Positions 34,393-43,842 are shown, counted from the first letter of the stretch. The stretch: DNA of 64,000 bases from JBCCBV01 sp039033855 (GCA_039033855.1 JBCCBV010000001.1:1-64000); one strand, 5' to 3'. Translations and numbers: made by a program. Notes: generated by a model not told the origin, from the sequence alone.

Positions 34393-35493
34393 TCACGCGG
34401 CGTGCTTGCGGACCGCAGGGTCCGCTGGGCGTGTTGTTTCTGCGACAACGGCGGCGGCTTCGACGGTTTGATCGACAAAGCTGTGCCCGGCCAGCCCCCA
34501 GTCTGCTTCGTTGTAGATGCGCGGCGCCCGGCGGCGGCGCATGCCCTTGAGCGTGTAACCGAGTTGCTGGTCGGAGGTCCGCGGCACGCCGGCCTTGTCG
34601 ATGCGCGATTCAAGCTTCGCCTGACCCTCGACCGACCAGCCCGAGCCCACCGCGTGCTCGATGTGGAAACACCGGGCCGGCGCGGGCCAGACGACCTCTC
34701 GGCAGCCGGCGAAGTGCGCTGCGGTGCACAGCACTGAATCCAGATGCATCGAAAACATGTGGAACTCGGGGTAGCCGCGGAGGTGGGCCCAGTCGTCCCG
34801 GTGCAGCAAGGTGAAGTCACCGCAGCCGTTGAGGTGCAGCCGTTTGCGGGTCACCACGGGGACGAGGTTGAAGTCTTGAAGCTTTTCGAGCAGCCAAGCC
34901 TTGCGGTCCATCGGGTGGAGGATGCGGTGGACCGAGCCGTCGCGCCGGTCGTAGGTGGCCTCGGCCGCGTTGAGTCGGATGATGTTCTGCTCGCACCACT
35001 GGAGCTGCACGTCGAGCGACGCATCGTGCGGAAAGTCTTGCGCAACATCGGTGCGATCGACGCGGTACATACGCCGGGGGCGTAGCCGGCCGGCGAGGCG
35101 TTGCATGAGCGCGTCGCTGAACACCAGGTCGACGTTGGTGGCGAGCACGAACGGCGCACGGGCCCGGCGGATGCCGACGTTCTTGGCGATCATCTGGAAC
35201 AGGGGCAGCGCTTCGCTGTGGTCGAACGTGGCGTGGGCTTCGGCCGGGACGGTCACGATGCGTAACGCGGCGTGGTTCAGGCGGTGAGGCACGCTTAAGG
35301 CTTCGCGCAAAGGCGGCCGATCTTCCGGGGGGTTCCACTCGACCACGATCAGTTCAACGGGAAGGCGGTGACGCTCGCATTGGGTCAGCAGGCCGTTGAC
35401 AAAGCTCTGCATCCGCCGGAGCAGGTTGCCGCCATGGTTGTCGTTCCGCGCAGCGGCGACGACGGACAGGCGTGGCGGGGGAACTTGTGTCAT
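34393..35493 (-). CDS. Glycosyltransferase-like protein (GT2-like)
   Basis: 366 residues. RLSVVAAARNDNHGGNLLRR followed by VELIVVEWNPPEDRPPL, and FVLATNVDLVFSDALM with an Asn-Val-Asp acidic motif, resemble the GT2/GT-A donor half. LEHAVGSGW-like text near residue 310 might be acceptor-side. I am unsure of the family; it could also be an unrelated nucleotide-sugar enzyme. It ends a set of coupled minus-strand genes by a 14-base gap from the FkbM gene upstream. Confidence 0.6.
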   Translation of the reverse strand: MTQVPPPRLSVVAAARNDNHGGNLLRRMQSFVNGLLTQCERHRLPVELIVVEWNPPEDRPPLREALSVPHRLNHAALRIVTVPAEAHATFDHSEALPLFQMIAKNVGIRRARAPFVLATNVDLVFSDALMQRLAGRLRPRRMYRVDRTDVAQDFPHDASLDVQLQWCEQNIIRLNAAEATYDRRDGSVHRILHPMDRKAWLLEKLQDFNLVPVVTRKRLHLNGCGDFTLLHRDDWAHLRGYPEFHMFSMHLDSVLCTAAHFAGCREVVWPAPARCFHIEHAVGSGWSVEGQAKLESRIDKAGVPRTSDQQLGYTLKGMRRRRAPRIYNEADWGLAGHSFVDQTVEAAAVVAETTRPADPAVRKHAA

Positions 35494-35507
35494 GGACGGC
35501 GGGTGTG

Positions 35508-36341
35508 TCACGCGGTGGAGTCGTCGAACCAAAGGGTCAGGCAAGGGTCGGACGGGTTGGTGGGCTGACCGGATTCAGGAGAACCGCAGGCGGCGCTGGT
35601 TTCGAGCGCGGCTTTGATATTGGGGGCGGGACTGCTTCCGGGGGCGGGGCTGCCGGGGATCGGGGCGCGACGCAGCAGGAAGTTGTTGAAGTCCGTTACG
35701 CGTGCGTTCCGGTACCCCCGCCGGGCCAGCCAGGCGAGCGCGATGGTGGCGTGCTGCTTGCGTAACGACAGCGCATGGCTGAGCTCGACCTGAACAACCG
35801 GGTCGAAACGCTCGAGAGTCTGCTCGGCGCCGCGCAGCACGTCGAAGTCGTACGAATCGACGTCGATCTTCAAGAAGTCGAGGCGGTCCAGGCCCTGCGT
35901 TTCGACGAAGCGATCGACGGTGGTGAAGTCGAACTCGCGCTCGTCGGGCGGTTCGCCCCAGAGGCGGTGGAGCGTGCCGGGGCGTGGGCCGGGCCGGTCG
36001 CTGAGGGCGCGTTCATGAACAACGCAGTTGGTCACGCCGTTGTGGGCCAGGTTCTGCCGGAGCATCGCGGCGGTGCGGGTGGGCTCGAAGGCGTGGACCA
36101 CGCCTTGCGGCGCGGCGCGGGCCATGCACACGGCGTAGTAGCCCAGGTGGGCGCCGGCGTCGATGCACACCGCGTCTTCGGGCAGGTTCTGGGAAATCCA
36201 GCGCCGGGACGCGATTTCCGCAACCGGGTAGTGCTCGGCGTACTTGTCGTAGTAGGCAACGAGTACGGTCGGCGGCTGGCCGGGCGTGGGGATACTCAGC
36301 GGCGGCTTGGCGACGGCGCCGGAAGCTTCGGTGGTCGTCAT
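35508..36341 (-). CDS. FkbM-family methyltransferase
   Basis: 277 residues. DAVCIDAGAHLGYYAVCMAR and GVVHAFEPTRTAAMLRQNL are the SAM site, and FDFTTVDRFV with LDFLKIDVDSYDFDVLRGAE is the distinctive FkbM segment (IDVxGxxxDVLxGA). FkbM enzymes O-methylate sugars and polyketides. ATG at 36341 overlaps the stop of the next gene upstream (ATGA). The C-terminus is Pro/Ser-rich, about 30 residues beyond the fold. Confidence 0.85.
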   Translation of the reverse strand: MTTTEASGAVAKPPLSIPTPGQPPTVLVAYYDKYAEHYPVAEIASRRWISQNLPEDAVCIDAGAHLGYYAVCMARAAPQGVVHAFEPTRTAAMLRQNLAHNGVTNCVVHERALSDRPGPRPGTLHRLWGEPPDEREFDFTTVDRFVETQGLDRLDFLKIDVDSYDFDVLRGAEQTLERFDPVVQVELSHALSLRKQHATIALAWLARRGYRNARVTDFNNFLLRRAPIPGSPAPGSSPAPNIKAALETSAACGSPESGQPTNPSDPCLTLWFDDSTA

Positions 36342-37156
36342 GCGGTGCCCCGAACACCCAAGAGCAGTTGGGTGGGCTCGATCCAGAACAGGTCGCGCAA
36401 CGCGCAGCGGAGCCAAGGGAGCGTGCGATGGATCGCCTCGACCACGCCGGCCTGGGCGGGGCTGCGCAGGTCGGGCGCCACCGCCGGGCAGTAGTCGTGC
36501 CAGAGCAGGAGACCGCCCTCGCGCACCAGCGGGACGGCTTTGCGCGTGTCGGACTCGACAACGTCGGGGGCGTGGCCGCCGTCGATCAGCGTCGAATCGA
36601 AGAAGCCTGCTGGATAGGGTCCGGTGTCCCATTCTCTTGAATCGCAGAGGATTTGGCAGAAGCGATGGCCGAGCTTAGCGTCGTGCACTTGGCGGGCGAT
36701 GAAAGCGTGGGCGTCGCTCTGGTAGTAGACCTTGCCGCCGCCGGCGCGGAAGTCCTGCGGGGGTCCGGCGCCGCGCGGGGCCTGGTCGGGCTCTTCGTAG
36801 GCCTCTGCGTAGCGCCAAGCGCCGTCGGGCGCGGCTTCGCCTTCCGGTAGGTTGATGGACCAGACCGCGGCGTCGCAGGCTTCGAGCACGCGTTGGGCGC
36901 CGGCGCCTTGCCAGGTGCCGAACTCGAGGTGTCGCCGGGGCTGCATTGCTCTCATAAGGCTCGACAAGATCGGGCCGTCGTCGCGGTCCATGCTCCACTG
37001 GTCCCACGCGGTTGCGGAGCGTGGCGCGGCGAGCGCGGGCAGGCCGATGCGTACGCCGAGTTCTTCGACCGGCACGGCGGGAATCGTGGGCGGGCTGCAC
37101 AACGAGGCGTTACGCGACCCGATCGGTTGCCCTTGGGCGGAGGGGGCTTGGATCAC
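36338..37156 (-). CDS. Class I methyltransferase-like protein
   Basis: 272 residues. HLEFGTWQGAGAQRVLEAC takes the place of motif I and a late DSTLIDGGHAPDVVESDT has the Asp-Gly-Gly-His of the Methyltransf_24 / CmcI-type family. The remaining fold is consistent with a Rossmann methyltransferase. The GTG start at 37156 overlaps the TGA of the FkbM gene upstream (GTGA). Substrate unknown; neighbours suggest a sugar O-methyl. Confidence 0.72.
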   Translation of the reverse strand: MIQAPSAQGQPIGSRNASLCSPPTIPAVPVEELGVRIGLPALAAPRSATAWDQWSMDRDDGPILSSLMRAMQPRRHLEFGTWQGAGAQRVLEACDAAVWSINLPEGEAAPDGAWRYAEAYEEPDQAPRGAGPPQDFRAGGGKVYYQSDAHAFIARQVHDAKLGHRFCQILCDSREWDTGPYPAGFFDSTLIDGGHAPDVVESDTRKAVPLVREGGLLLWHDYCPAVAPDLRSPAQAGVVEAIHRTLPWLRCALRDLFWIEPTQLLLGVRGTA

Positions 37157-38091
37157 GCGGCACCCCCCTGCTCGACGAGGCGCGGGTTGACCCAGGACTG
37201 GACGCCGTCGCCAAAGTCAACCGGGCCTTGCGGCGTGTCGATGTTCTGGCCCCCGCAGGGATAATCGCGCACGCAGGACCAGCCCAGGTCGAAAAACAGG
37301 CTTCGGCAATCTCGCTCGATCGCGGCGCCGTGGGTGCCGATGTGGGCGCGGGCGACGCGCTCGTCGAGCAGTTCGGCGGCGCTCTGGAGCACGTCGGCCT
37401 CAACGCCTTGGACGTCGAGGTCGATCAGATCGACTCGTGCCCTGGGCTCGAGCAGTTCGGTCAGGGTGACGGCCGGCACTTGTTCGATCGCGGCTTCCGG
37501 GAATGCGTCCACGGGGCCGACGTCCGGGCCTGCGATGGCCTGGCCGTACCAGCGGCGCCCGGCGCCGACGAAGAACGGCGTGTGGCCAGATTCGGTCGCA
37601 ACGGCGGCCTGGCGGAGGTCGTGGTTCGCCGGGTTGATGCCGTTGTCGCGCAGGTGGTCGAGCAGGAAGCCGAAGTGCTCGGGCTCGGCTTCGACGGCCA
37701 CGAGTTCGACCGGGAATGCCGGACGCAGCGCCCGCATCGCCGCGGCGGCGCGCATCAGCCAACGGCCCCACCCGGCGCCGAGCTCGATCATCACAAACCG
37801 CTCTTGCCCGGATTGCGCGGCGCAGCGCACCGACTCCAGGACGTCGACCCACTCAAAGAACTCTTCATCAATCGGCGGGTAGGCAGGGCGGAGTACGCTT
37901 GGACCCGGCGAAGCCGTACTGGCTTGGAACAGCGAGAAGAAGTCTCGGCGGGTACGCACGCCAAGCCAGTCGAAGAACATTGCGGGGTCGCCCGGGCCGG
38001 ACCAGCGTTCGAAGCCGGCGAAGGCCGGGTGCGGCGGCGCAGCTTGGGCCGTCGAGTCTGCTACGGAAGGCGGGGCGTCGAGCGTGCTCAC
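37153..38091 (-). CDS. FkbM-family methyltransferase
   Basis: 312 residues. FVMIELGAGWGRWLMRAAAA is the SAM loop, VELVAVEAEPEHFGFL the acidic strand, and RVDLIDLDVQGVEADVLQSA the FkbM signature. GTG at 38091 overlaps the radical SAM stop codon (GTGA). The first about 90 residues, with FFDWLGVRTRRDFFSLFQ, are outside the fold. A second FkbM enzyme in one operon suggests two O-methylations. Confidence 0.82.
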   Translation of the reverse strand: MSTLDAPPSVADSTAQAAPPHPAFAGFERWSGPGDPAMFFDWLGVRTRRDFFSLFQASTASPGPSVLRPAYPPIDEEFFEWVDVLESVRCAAQSGQERFVMIELGAGWGRWLMRAAAAMRALRPAFPVELVAVEAEPEHFGFLLDHLRDNGINPANHDLRQAAVATESGHTPFFVGAGRRWYGQAIAGPDVGPVDAFPEAAIEQVPAVTLTELLEPRARVDLIDLDVQGVEADVLQSAAELLDERVARAHIGTHGAAIERDCRSLFFDLGWSCVRDYPCGGQNIDTPQGPVDFGDGVQSWVNPRLVEQGGAA

Positions 38092-39167
38092 GCGGCGGGC
38101 TCCAGAACGGTTAGGGGGATGTCGCCCGAGGCGTGCGACGTGTTGGGCGTGTCGGTTGCGGGCGTGCGGCCGGCCCAGCGGTCGAACCGCGCTTGATCGA
38201 CCAGGCGGTAGCCGCGATCGACCACATCGGTGACGAAGCGCATCGCATGCTCGAATCCGAGGGGTTCCACACCGCCAAAGCAGAGATCGATAAAGCGGTC
38301 GATCTCGGGCGCGATGCCGTTGATGCCGAAGGCGAAGTGCTCGGTGCCGAGACAGGCGTCGAACCCGCAAGGCTTGGGCGCGGCGGCGGGGTCGAGGCCG
38401 AAGCTCTGGCGATCCCAAGCGCGTTCCCGGGTCGAGCCGTGGCAGCAGCGTAAGACCTCGCGTCGGCCGGACATGTTGAACACGGCTTGGGCGAGGCCGG
38501 CCGAGCAGGGTAAACCGCGGCTCTGGACGCCCTCGAAGACCTGCAGCGCGTTGGCGCCGAGCGTGACCATGCCGAGCAGGGCGCGGGCCTCGTGGTTGGT
38601 GTAGCCGGTGGGGAATCGCCTTCCTTGCCACGGGCCGTAGAGCAGGGTGGGCATCCAACCGATGCGGGCTTCGCGCAGCTGTTGGCCGAGCGACGGGAGT
38701 TGATGGAGGTGTTCGGGCAGGCCGATGTGTTTGACGAAGACGCCCACGCCGCGTTCGGCGATGCGCTGGGCCCGGGGCAGCAGGTGTTCGAGCCTGACGT
38801 TTTGCTGGAGGTGGTGGCTGACGTTGACGAAGCCCAGGCCGTAGGCCGGCCAGGCGCCGAGCAGGCCGTCGAGTTTGGTGGGGGACACCATCAGGTTCGT
38901 GTCGAAGGAAACGACGTGGCCGGCGTCGATCGCGGACGAAACGAAGTGCGCGACGCCGGGGTGGATCAGTGGCTCGCCGCCGCTCAGGTAAAGGTGCAAG
39001 GGCTTGCTGTTACGCACGGTGCGCAGGACGTCGGGGTCCGCGAAGCAGTCGTCGGTGACCTTGTGGGTCAGCACCAGACCTTGCGTGCAGTACGCACACT
39101 TGAGGTTGCAGGCCGGCGAGGCGTGCATCTGCACCATCGGTCGGGCAAGCGCTTCACGCAGCGGCAC
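38088..39167 (-). CDS. Radical SAM protein
   Basis: 359 residues. The cluster motif CNLKCAYC lies in PACNLKCAYCTQG, followed by LHLYLSGGEPLIH, which is the SAM-binding GGE. Later cysteines in LPCSAGLA, VLRCCHGST and KPCGFDACLG could bind a second cluster as in SPASM proteins. The reaction is unknown; in this operon it may dehydrogenate, epimerise or modify a sugar, or modify a peptide. GGGAG before the GTG at 39167 decides the start; an in-frame TTG at 39188 would add seven residues. It overlaps the sulfotransferase gene by 14 bases. Confidence 0.8.
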   Translation of the reverse strand: MPLREALARPMVQMHASPACNLKCAYCTQGLVLTHKVTDDCFADPDVLRTVRNSKPLHLYLSGGEPLIHPGVAHFVSSAIDAGHVVSFDTNLMVSPTKLDGLLGAWPAYGLGFVNVSHHLQQNVRLEHLLPRAQRIAERGVGVFVKHIGLPEHLHQLPSLGQQLREARIGWMPTLLYGPWQGRRFPTGYTNHEARALLGMVTLGANALQVFEGVQSRGLPCSAGLAQAVFNMSGRREVLRCCHGSTRERAWDRQSFGLDPAAAPKPCGFDACLGTEHFAFGINGIAPEIDRFIDLCFGGVEPLGFEHAMRFVTDVVDRGYRLVDQARFDRWAGRTPATDTPNTSHASGDIPLTVLEPAA

Positions 39168-40077
39168 TGGACGCTCCCGGTAGTTCAAGCGGGTCGGCCT
39201 GTCCGGCGAGGCCTGCGGGTATGTCGTAGCCCATGGCCTGATAAGCCTGCCAGGCGCCTGGGGGCACGACCGCGCTCAAGACGTGCGTCGTCCACTCGGG
39301 CCATAGATGGGGCGTTTGAACGTCGCCCGAGCGGTGGCGATTCACGCGCTCAGCCCCACGGATAGATCGGTCGGCCCAGTCTTCGATGCCGGTCAGGGCG
39401 CCTTGGCCGAGCGTGTGGAGCAGGTGGGCGAGGGCGTCGGGGCTTTGCGTGAGGTCTTCGCTGCGGAACACCGGGCCGAGCGTTTGCTCTTGCACAATGG
39501 AGCCGAGCATGACCGCGTGCTGAGCGAAGGCGAGCACGGACGAGGGGTCGTCATCGTATGCGCCACCGGGCAGGCCTAGCGCTTCGAGACGTGCTTCGAC
39601 GGGCTGCTCTGACGTTTCGGTTGTGATGAGCGACGGCCAGCCTTGCGGCTCCGCGGCGGCCGGCGGCAGGTCGCGGGTGCGCGTGGTGTGGGCCAGATGA
39701 GACGCCAAGCGTTCGATCGGGTGGCGGGTGACGCAGGCGATTCGAAACGCGTCTCCGAAAACTGTCTGGGCCTGGCGGACGCCCGCGGGGGTCAGGCCGT
39801 GCACGTCGCCGGCGAGTTCGTAGTACGAGGCCTCAACCGCCAACACGCGGAGATAGTCTGCGCCGTCGAGCCGGGGCACGCCGGTCAACCGGTGGGCGTA
39901 GTAGTTCGCCAGGTGCGAGCAGCAAACGCCGGGGTGGGCGTCGAGTGTTTTGGCCAGCCAGGACGTCGCGGCGCAGCCCCAGGAGACCACGGCGAATAGC
40001 CGGGGCGCGGCGCCCACGTGCCGGAGCGAGGCGTCTTGTGCCGCAACCACGTCGGCAGGTGTGCGCAGCGATCCCAT
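39154..40077 (-). CDS. Sulfotransferase-family protein, third in the window
   Basis: 307 residues. LFAVVSWGCAATSWLAKTL is a variant PAPS loop (the usual Gly-x-x-Gly-T/S is replaced by WGCAATSW), and ACVTRHPIERLASHLAH matches the 3'-phosphate-binding motif. It differs strongly from the tandem pair at 21681-24977 and lacks their N-terminal module. The ATG at 40077 is 47 bases from the GT2 stop. The longer open frame upstream runs over the GT2 gene and is not used. It may sulfate a different residue. Confidence 0.7.
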   Translation of the reverse strand: MGSLRTPADVVAAQDASLRHVGAAPRLFAVVSWGCAATSWLAKTLDAHPGVCCSHLANYYAHRLTGVPRLDGADYLRVLAVEASYYELAGDVHGLTPAGVRQAQTVFGDAFRIACVTRHPIERLASHLAHTTRTRDLPPAAAEPQGWPSLITTETSEQPVEARLEALGLPGGAYDDDPSSVLAFAQHAVMLGSIVQEQTLGPVFRSEDLTQSPDALAHLLHTLGQGALTGIEDWADRSIRGAERVNRHRSGDVQTPHLWPEWTTHVLSAVVPPGAWQAYQAMGYDIPAGLAGQADPLELPGASSAAA

Positions 40078-40124
40078 GGCGGTGGCATCGGCGGAATGTG
40101 GCCGATAACACGAAAACGGGCAGG

Positions 40125-41321
40125 TCAGGCGGCGGCGGATCGGTGGGCCCGGGTGCGGTCGTGTGCGTCGCTCGGCTGGAAACACGGCAGGCCGGGGGCC
40201 AGCGTTTCGGCGAGGTGTTGGACGTGGCCGATGCGGGCCGGCGCGGTTTCGCTGATGACCACGGCGTCGCACCCGGACTCGGGGAGATGCGCAACGGCGC
40301 GCACGGGCAGGCCGCGGTAGGTCGAGCCCACAAACGCCGGTCGGTCGTCGAATACGGCCGGGGGATCGAGGCCCTCCCGCCGACATGCGCTTGTGAAGGC
40401 ATAGAGGTTCTTGCCGTATCCGAGGAGCGCCGGACGGCGGATGCGGAGTCGGTGTGCCCAGTCGGCCACGGTGCTGGCGATCCGGCGATTCTCGAGCAGC
40501 GCTTCGACGGCGCGCCGCCCCACCGGCGTTAGCCCGCGCGCGGCTTGCTCGCTGGCCAGGTCGAGGGGATGAAGCCCGGCGGCGTCGCTCGGCGCCGTGT
40601 GCTCGGCGAGCAGGCGGTAGCGCAAACGGGTGTCTTGTACATACGGCTCGGCGAAAGCGGGCGGCAGCATGGCCCGCATCCAGGCCAGGTTGTGACGCAA
40701 GTCGAGTTCGAGTCGCTCGGCGGTCAGCGGCGCGCTGGGTTTGTCGTGGACGAACGTCACGCGCGGGTCGCGGGCGATGCGTAAGCCCGCGTCGTAGAGC
40801 CGCAACGCCAGCGGGTACTCCTCGGCCTGGCGGACGAACCCCGGGTGGATGCCACCGGCCTCGCGGAGAGCGCTCGCACGGAGCACGACGCCGCAGAGGA
40901 TGGGGACGGTGGGCAAGCCGCAGGACTCGAGCCCCCCTGCCGTGAGGCGCACTGGGCCGGTCACCGCGGCGAGGTCGGGCTCGGCGTCGAGGCGCTCCAC
41001 GGCATGACACAGGCTGCCGGGGTCGGGCCAACTGTCGTCGTCGAGCAGCGCGATGTGACGCCCGCCTGCACGCTTGATGGCGTGGTTTCTTGCCGCAACC
41101 CCTTGATTTTCTGGCAAGCGGACGACCGAAGGGGCGAGCGCGTGGGCCTGGGCCAGGTCGGCGGCGCCGTCGCGCGAGCCGTTGTCGACAACCCAGACAT
41201 CCAGCATGAATTGTGAAAGGTCCGGCAGCCGTGCGACGTGGTCGAGCGTGCGGCGCAAGGCCTCGCGCCGGTCGCGGGTGACGATGACGATGGACAGGTC
41301 GGGGGCGGGTGGCGGCTTCAT
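40125..41321 (-). CDS. Glycosyltransferase family 2 with C-terminal Rossmann-like module
   Basis: 398 residues. DLSIVIVTRDRREALRRTL and VWVVDNGSRDGAADL with IALLDDDSWPDPGSL are the GT2 donor site (DDD/DxD). From about residue 310 a short domain reads PALLGYGKNLYAFTSACRRE, FDDRPAFVGSTYRGLPV and DAVVISET, as in nucleotide-binding PglD_N-like modules. ATG overlaps the upstream stop (ATGA). It would transfer a sugar; what the extra domain binds is not known. Confidence 0.82.
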   Translation of the reverse strand: MKPPPAPDLSIVIVTRDRREALRRTLDHVARLPDLSQFMLDVWVVDNGSRDGAADLAQAHALAPSVVRLPENQGVAARNHAIKRAGGRHIALLDDDSWPDPGSLCHAVERLDAEPDLAAVTGPVRLTAGGLESCGLPTVPILCGVVLRASALREAGGIHPGFVRQAEEYPLALRLYDAGLRIARDPRVTFVHDKPSAPLTAERLELDLRHNLAWMRAMLPPAFAEPYVQDTRLRYRLLAEHTAPSDAAGLHPLDLASEQAARGLTPVGRRAVEALLENRRIASTVADWAHRLRIRRPALLGYGKNLYAFTSACRREGLDPPAVFDDRPAFVGSTYRGLPVRAVAHLPESGCDAVVISETAPARIGHVQHLAETLAPGLPCFQPSDAHDRTRAHRSAAA

Positions 41322-43675
41322 GCGCAGAGCCCCAGGGCGGCGGACTGCATGCGGGCCAGGGGCGGGGCGCCTTGCTCCTCATTCAGGCGGACCCGCGCGG
41401 CGGCGACGGCGCGCTGCAGGATGTGGCGGTACGCAAAACGTTCTTTCACAAACGAGAACTGCGCTGCGACGACATCGCCGCGGGCTCGCGGGTCGCGGGC
41501 GAAGCGTTCGAGTCGCTGTTTGAGGGCTTCGAACGAATCGAAGCGGACGTCGGCGTAGCGCGGCGGCGTGCCGTCGGCCGTGGGCGGCCGGAACCAGGCG
41601 GGGAACACCCGGGGGGTTTGCTCGGCGAGCGGGCGGTCGATGGCGGCTTCCAGGTCTCGGCGGGCGTGTTCGATCGGCTGGTAGACCCGGTCCGGCAGCA
41701 CGCGCTGCAGCTCGGCGTAAGACCACGCCCAGGGGCAAGCGGCGTCGAGGAGTGCTTGGCGCAGCGCGTGGTCGGCGTCGTCTTGCGGGTGGGCGCGGAT
41801 CAAGAAGAACCCCCCCGCCGCGACGCCGTCGAGCAGGCGTTGGTGGATGCAGCAGAACGGCAGGGCCTGGAGGTTGACGCGGGCCGACGCGGTGAGTTCC
41901 TGCAACGGTCGGCCGTATGCGATCGGGCCTTTGGCGTAGCGGGCGAAGTCGGGGCGGTCTTGCCAGCCTTGGCCGTAGAGGCCGAGCGACAGCCCGAGTT
42001 CAGCGCAGGCCTGGGCGGCCCACGCCACGGCCTGTTGGCGGTAGAGCAGGTTGTTGAGACGGTTGTGGAGTTGGAGCGTCCAGAGTTCGGGGACTTCGCG
42101 CGGCGAAACGCCGAGCGCTTGGCCGCAGAGGGTGCGCACGCCGTGCAGCGTGGCGACGGACTCGCCTTGGCGGTACAGGTTGAGCAAGGTGTTGGCGCAG
42201 CGTTGGAAGCCCGGGTCTCGGCCGTGGGTGTCGAAGAGGTGTTGCGCCAGTTGGGCGGGGTCGGCGGAGCCGTGCGAGACGAAGACCACGTCGGGCACGG
42301 CGGGGTCAGGCGTGTGTGGCGGCGGCGTTTCGCCGGCGATGTCGGTGGCCTTGTGGGCGTAGATGCACTGGCGGGCGGGGTAGTCGAACCGCTCGGCGTA
42401 ATACGCGCCGGCGGGGGTCAGGACGAAGTCGCGCGGGCCGACGGACCGGCCGGCGTCGGATGTGGTCAGGTGGCTCAGTTCGTCTTGGATCCACGAGAAT
42501 ACGGGGAGGTTGGGCGGGAAGCAGTCGGCCATCTCGTGACGCAAGTGGTCGATCATAAACACGGCATCGGGGCGGAAGGCCTCGATCCGCCTTCGGTGCG
42601 CCGGGGCGCTGAGCTGGTGGATCGGGCCGGGCTCGATGAACAGGTCGGCCTGCCAACCGAGCTGTTCGAAGCCCGCGGCCACCGATCGGGCCGAGTGCTG
42701 TAACACGGTGGTGTGCCGGCTGACGCAGACCATGACCCTTGGCGGGCGCGGCGGGCTGGGGCCGAACAGCGCGGCGAGTTCTTCGGTGCGGGTCTGGCGG
42801 TAGTGCGTTTGGATGCGCTCGGCCAGGGCCTGGTGGTCGGCGCGGTCGGCATCGAGTGCCTTCTGGTAGTCGGCGGCTTGCGCGGGGTCGCCCATCCGGA
42901 CGCTGAGCGACGGCGGGGGCAGCGTGGGCACTTCGGCCAGGCGGTTGAACATGCGCCTGGGCCAGTCGGGGCCGAAGAACAAGCGCACGCGCGGGCTGCG
43001 CAGCGGGCCGTGGGGCGCGGACCAGTCGTAGGCGAGCAGCACGGCTTTAATGCGCGACAGGTCGGCTTCGCCCACGTACACCGCTTGATGGGGCTGATTC
43101 GTCCAGCGGTCTGCGGGGATGCGGGCGAGTTCGGCGAGCAGCAGCCCGTCGCCCAAACCGACCAGGGTGACGGCCCGGCTTTCGCGGACGGCGTCGTCGA
43201 GTTGCTGCCGGTGCGCCCGTGCGGCGAAGAGAGGCTCGCGGGCGAATTCGGGCCGGCCGGAGTCGAGGACGGGCATGGGGCCGACGCCGGGCACGTCGCC
43301 GAGGGTCCAGCGGGTGTCGGGGGCGGCGGCGATGCGGTGGGCGAGGTCCGGGTCGGTTTCGGCGACCGCGGCCAGGTTGCCCGCCAGCCTGCGGAGCGCT
43401 GCAAAGGTGGGGTCGGATACGAGCGCGGCTTGTGTGGCGGCCTCGAGCCATCGGTGGGCGTCGTCGAAACGGCCTCGGCTAAGGTCCGCGAGCCCGAGCA
43501 GGTCGGCCAACGGGGTGCGCTGGGCTTGGGGCGTTTGGTCCACGAGCCGGTCGAAGGCGGGCCAGTCTTGCCCCGCTGCGGCCCGGCCTAATGCAGTGCG
43601 CAGTTCGTGCGTGGCGGCCGAGCGGCTGGAGACGGACGCCTTGGCGGGTTGGGTCGGATCGGGCCCGGGGCTCAT
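41318..43675 (-). CDS. Large GT-B-like glycosyltransferase (CgeB-type C-domain)
   Basis: 785 residues. The N-terminal 120 residues are Ala/Leu-rich helices like TPR repeats. Residues about 170-240 (VTLVGLGDGLLLAELA, QAVYVGEADLSRIKAVL) resemble the N-part of flagellin-modifying Maf-type proteins. From about 330 (PPRVMVCVSRHTTVLQHSA) onward there is a GT-B-like fold, ending with VNLQALPFCCIHQRLLDGVA and GGFFLIRA, like the CgeB/Glyco_trans_1_2 family. It heads the minus-strand operon that runs to 31143. Donor and acceptor unknown. Confidence 0.72.
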   Translation of the reverse strand: MSPGPDPTQPAKASVSSRSAATHELRTALGRAAAGQDWPAFDRLVDQTPQAQRTPLADLLGLADLSRGRFDDAHRWLEAATQAALVSDPTFAALRRLAGNLAAVAETDPDLAHRIAAAPDTRWTLGDVPGVGPMPVLDSGRPEFAREPLFAARAHRQQLDDAVRESRAVTLVGLGDGLLLAELARIPADRWTNQPHQAVYVGEADLSRIKAVLLAYDWSAPHGPLRSPRVRLFFGPDWPRRMFNRLAEVPTLPPPSLSVRMGDPAQAADYQKALDADRADHQALAERIQTHYRQTRTEELAALFGPSPPRPPRVMVCVSRHTTVLQHSARSVAAGFEQLGWQADLFIEPGPIHQLSAPAHRRRIEAFRPDAVFMIDHLRHEMADCFPPNLPVFSWIQDELSHLTTSDAGRSVGPRDFVLTPAGAYYAERFDYPARQCIYAHKATDIAGETPPPHTPDPAVPDVVFVSHGSADPAQLAQHLFDTHGRDPGFQRCANTLLNLYRQGESVATLHGVRTLCGQALGVSPREVPELWTLQLHNRLNNLLYRQQAVAWAAQACAELGLSLGLYGQGWQDRPDFARYAKGPIAYGRPLQELTASARVNLQALPFCCIHQRLLDGVAAGGFFLIRAHPQDDADHALRQALLDAACPWAWSYAELQRVLPDRVYQPIEHARRDLEAAIDRPLAEQTPRVFPAWFRPPTADGTPPRYADVRFDSFEALKQRLERFARDPRARGDVVAAQFSFVKERFAYRHILQRAVAAARVRLNEEQGAPPLARMQSAALGLCA

Positions 43676-43727
43676 GGGGGCAAGATCGGGCCCAGACGTG
43701 GCCGCGGGTCAAAGATGGGCGCCGTGG

Positions 43728-43755
43728 TTGCAGGCCGGCCCGCATGGGCTAAGAT
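43728..43755 (+). promoter_or_regulatory. Probable promoter of tRNA-Gly
   Basis: TTGCAG, a 16-base spacer and TAAGAT lie just ahead of the tRNA, with a predicted start about 8 bases before the mature 5' end. The match is modest (3 and 4 of 6). Confidence 0.4.
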
Positions 43756-43767
43756 TCGCTGCTCAGC

Positions 43768-43842
<75 letters not shown>

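Noticed and set aside
40078..41382. Upstream extension of the 39154-40077 sulfotransferase frame
   Set aside because: It lies over the well-supported GT2 gene and contains no conserved sequence.
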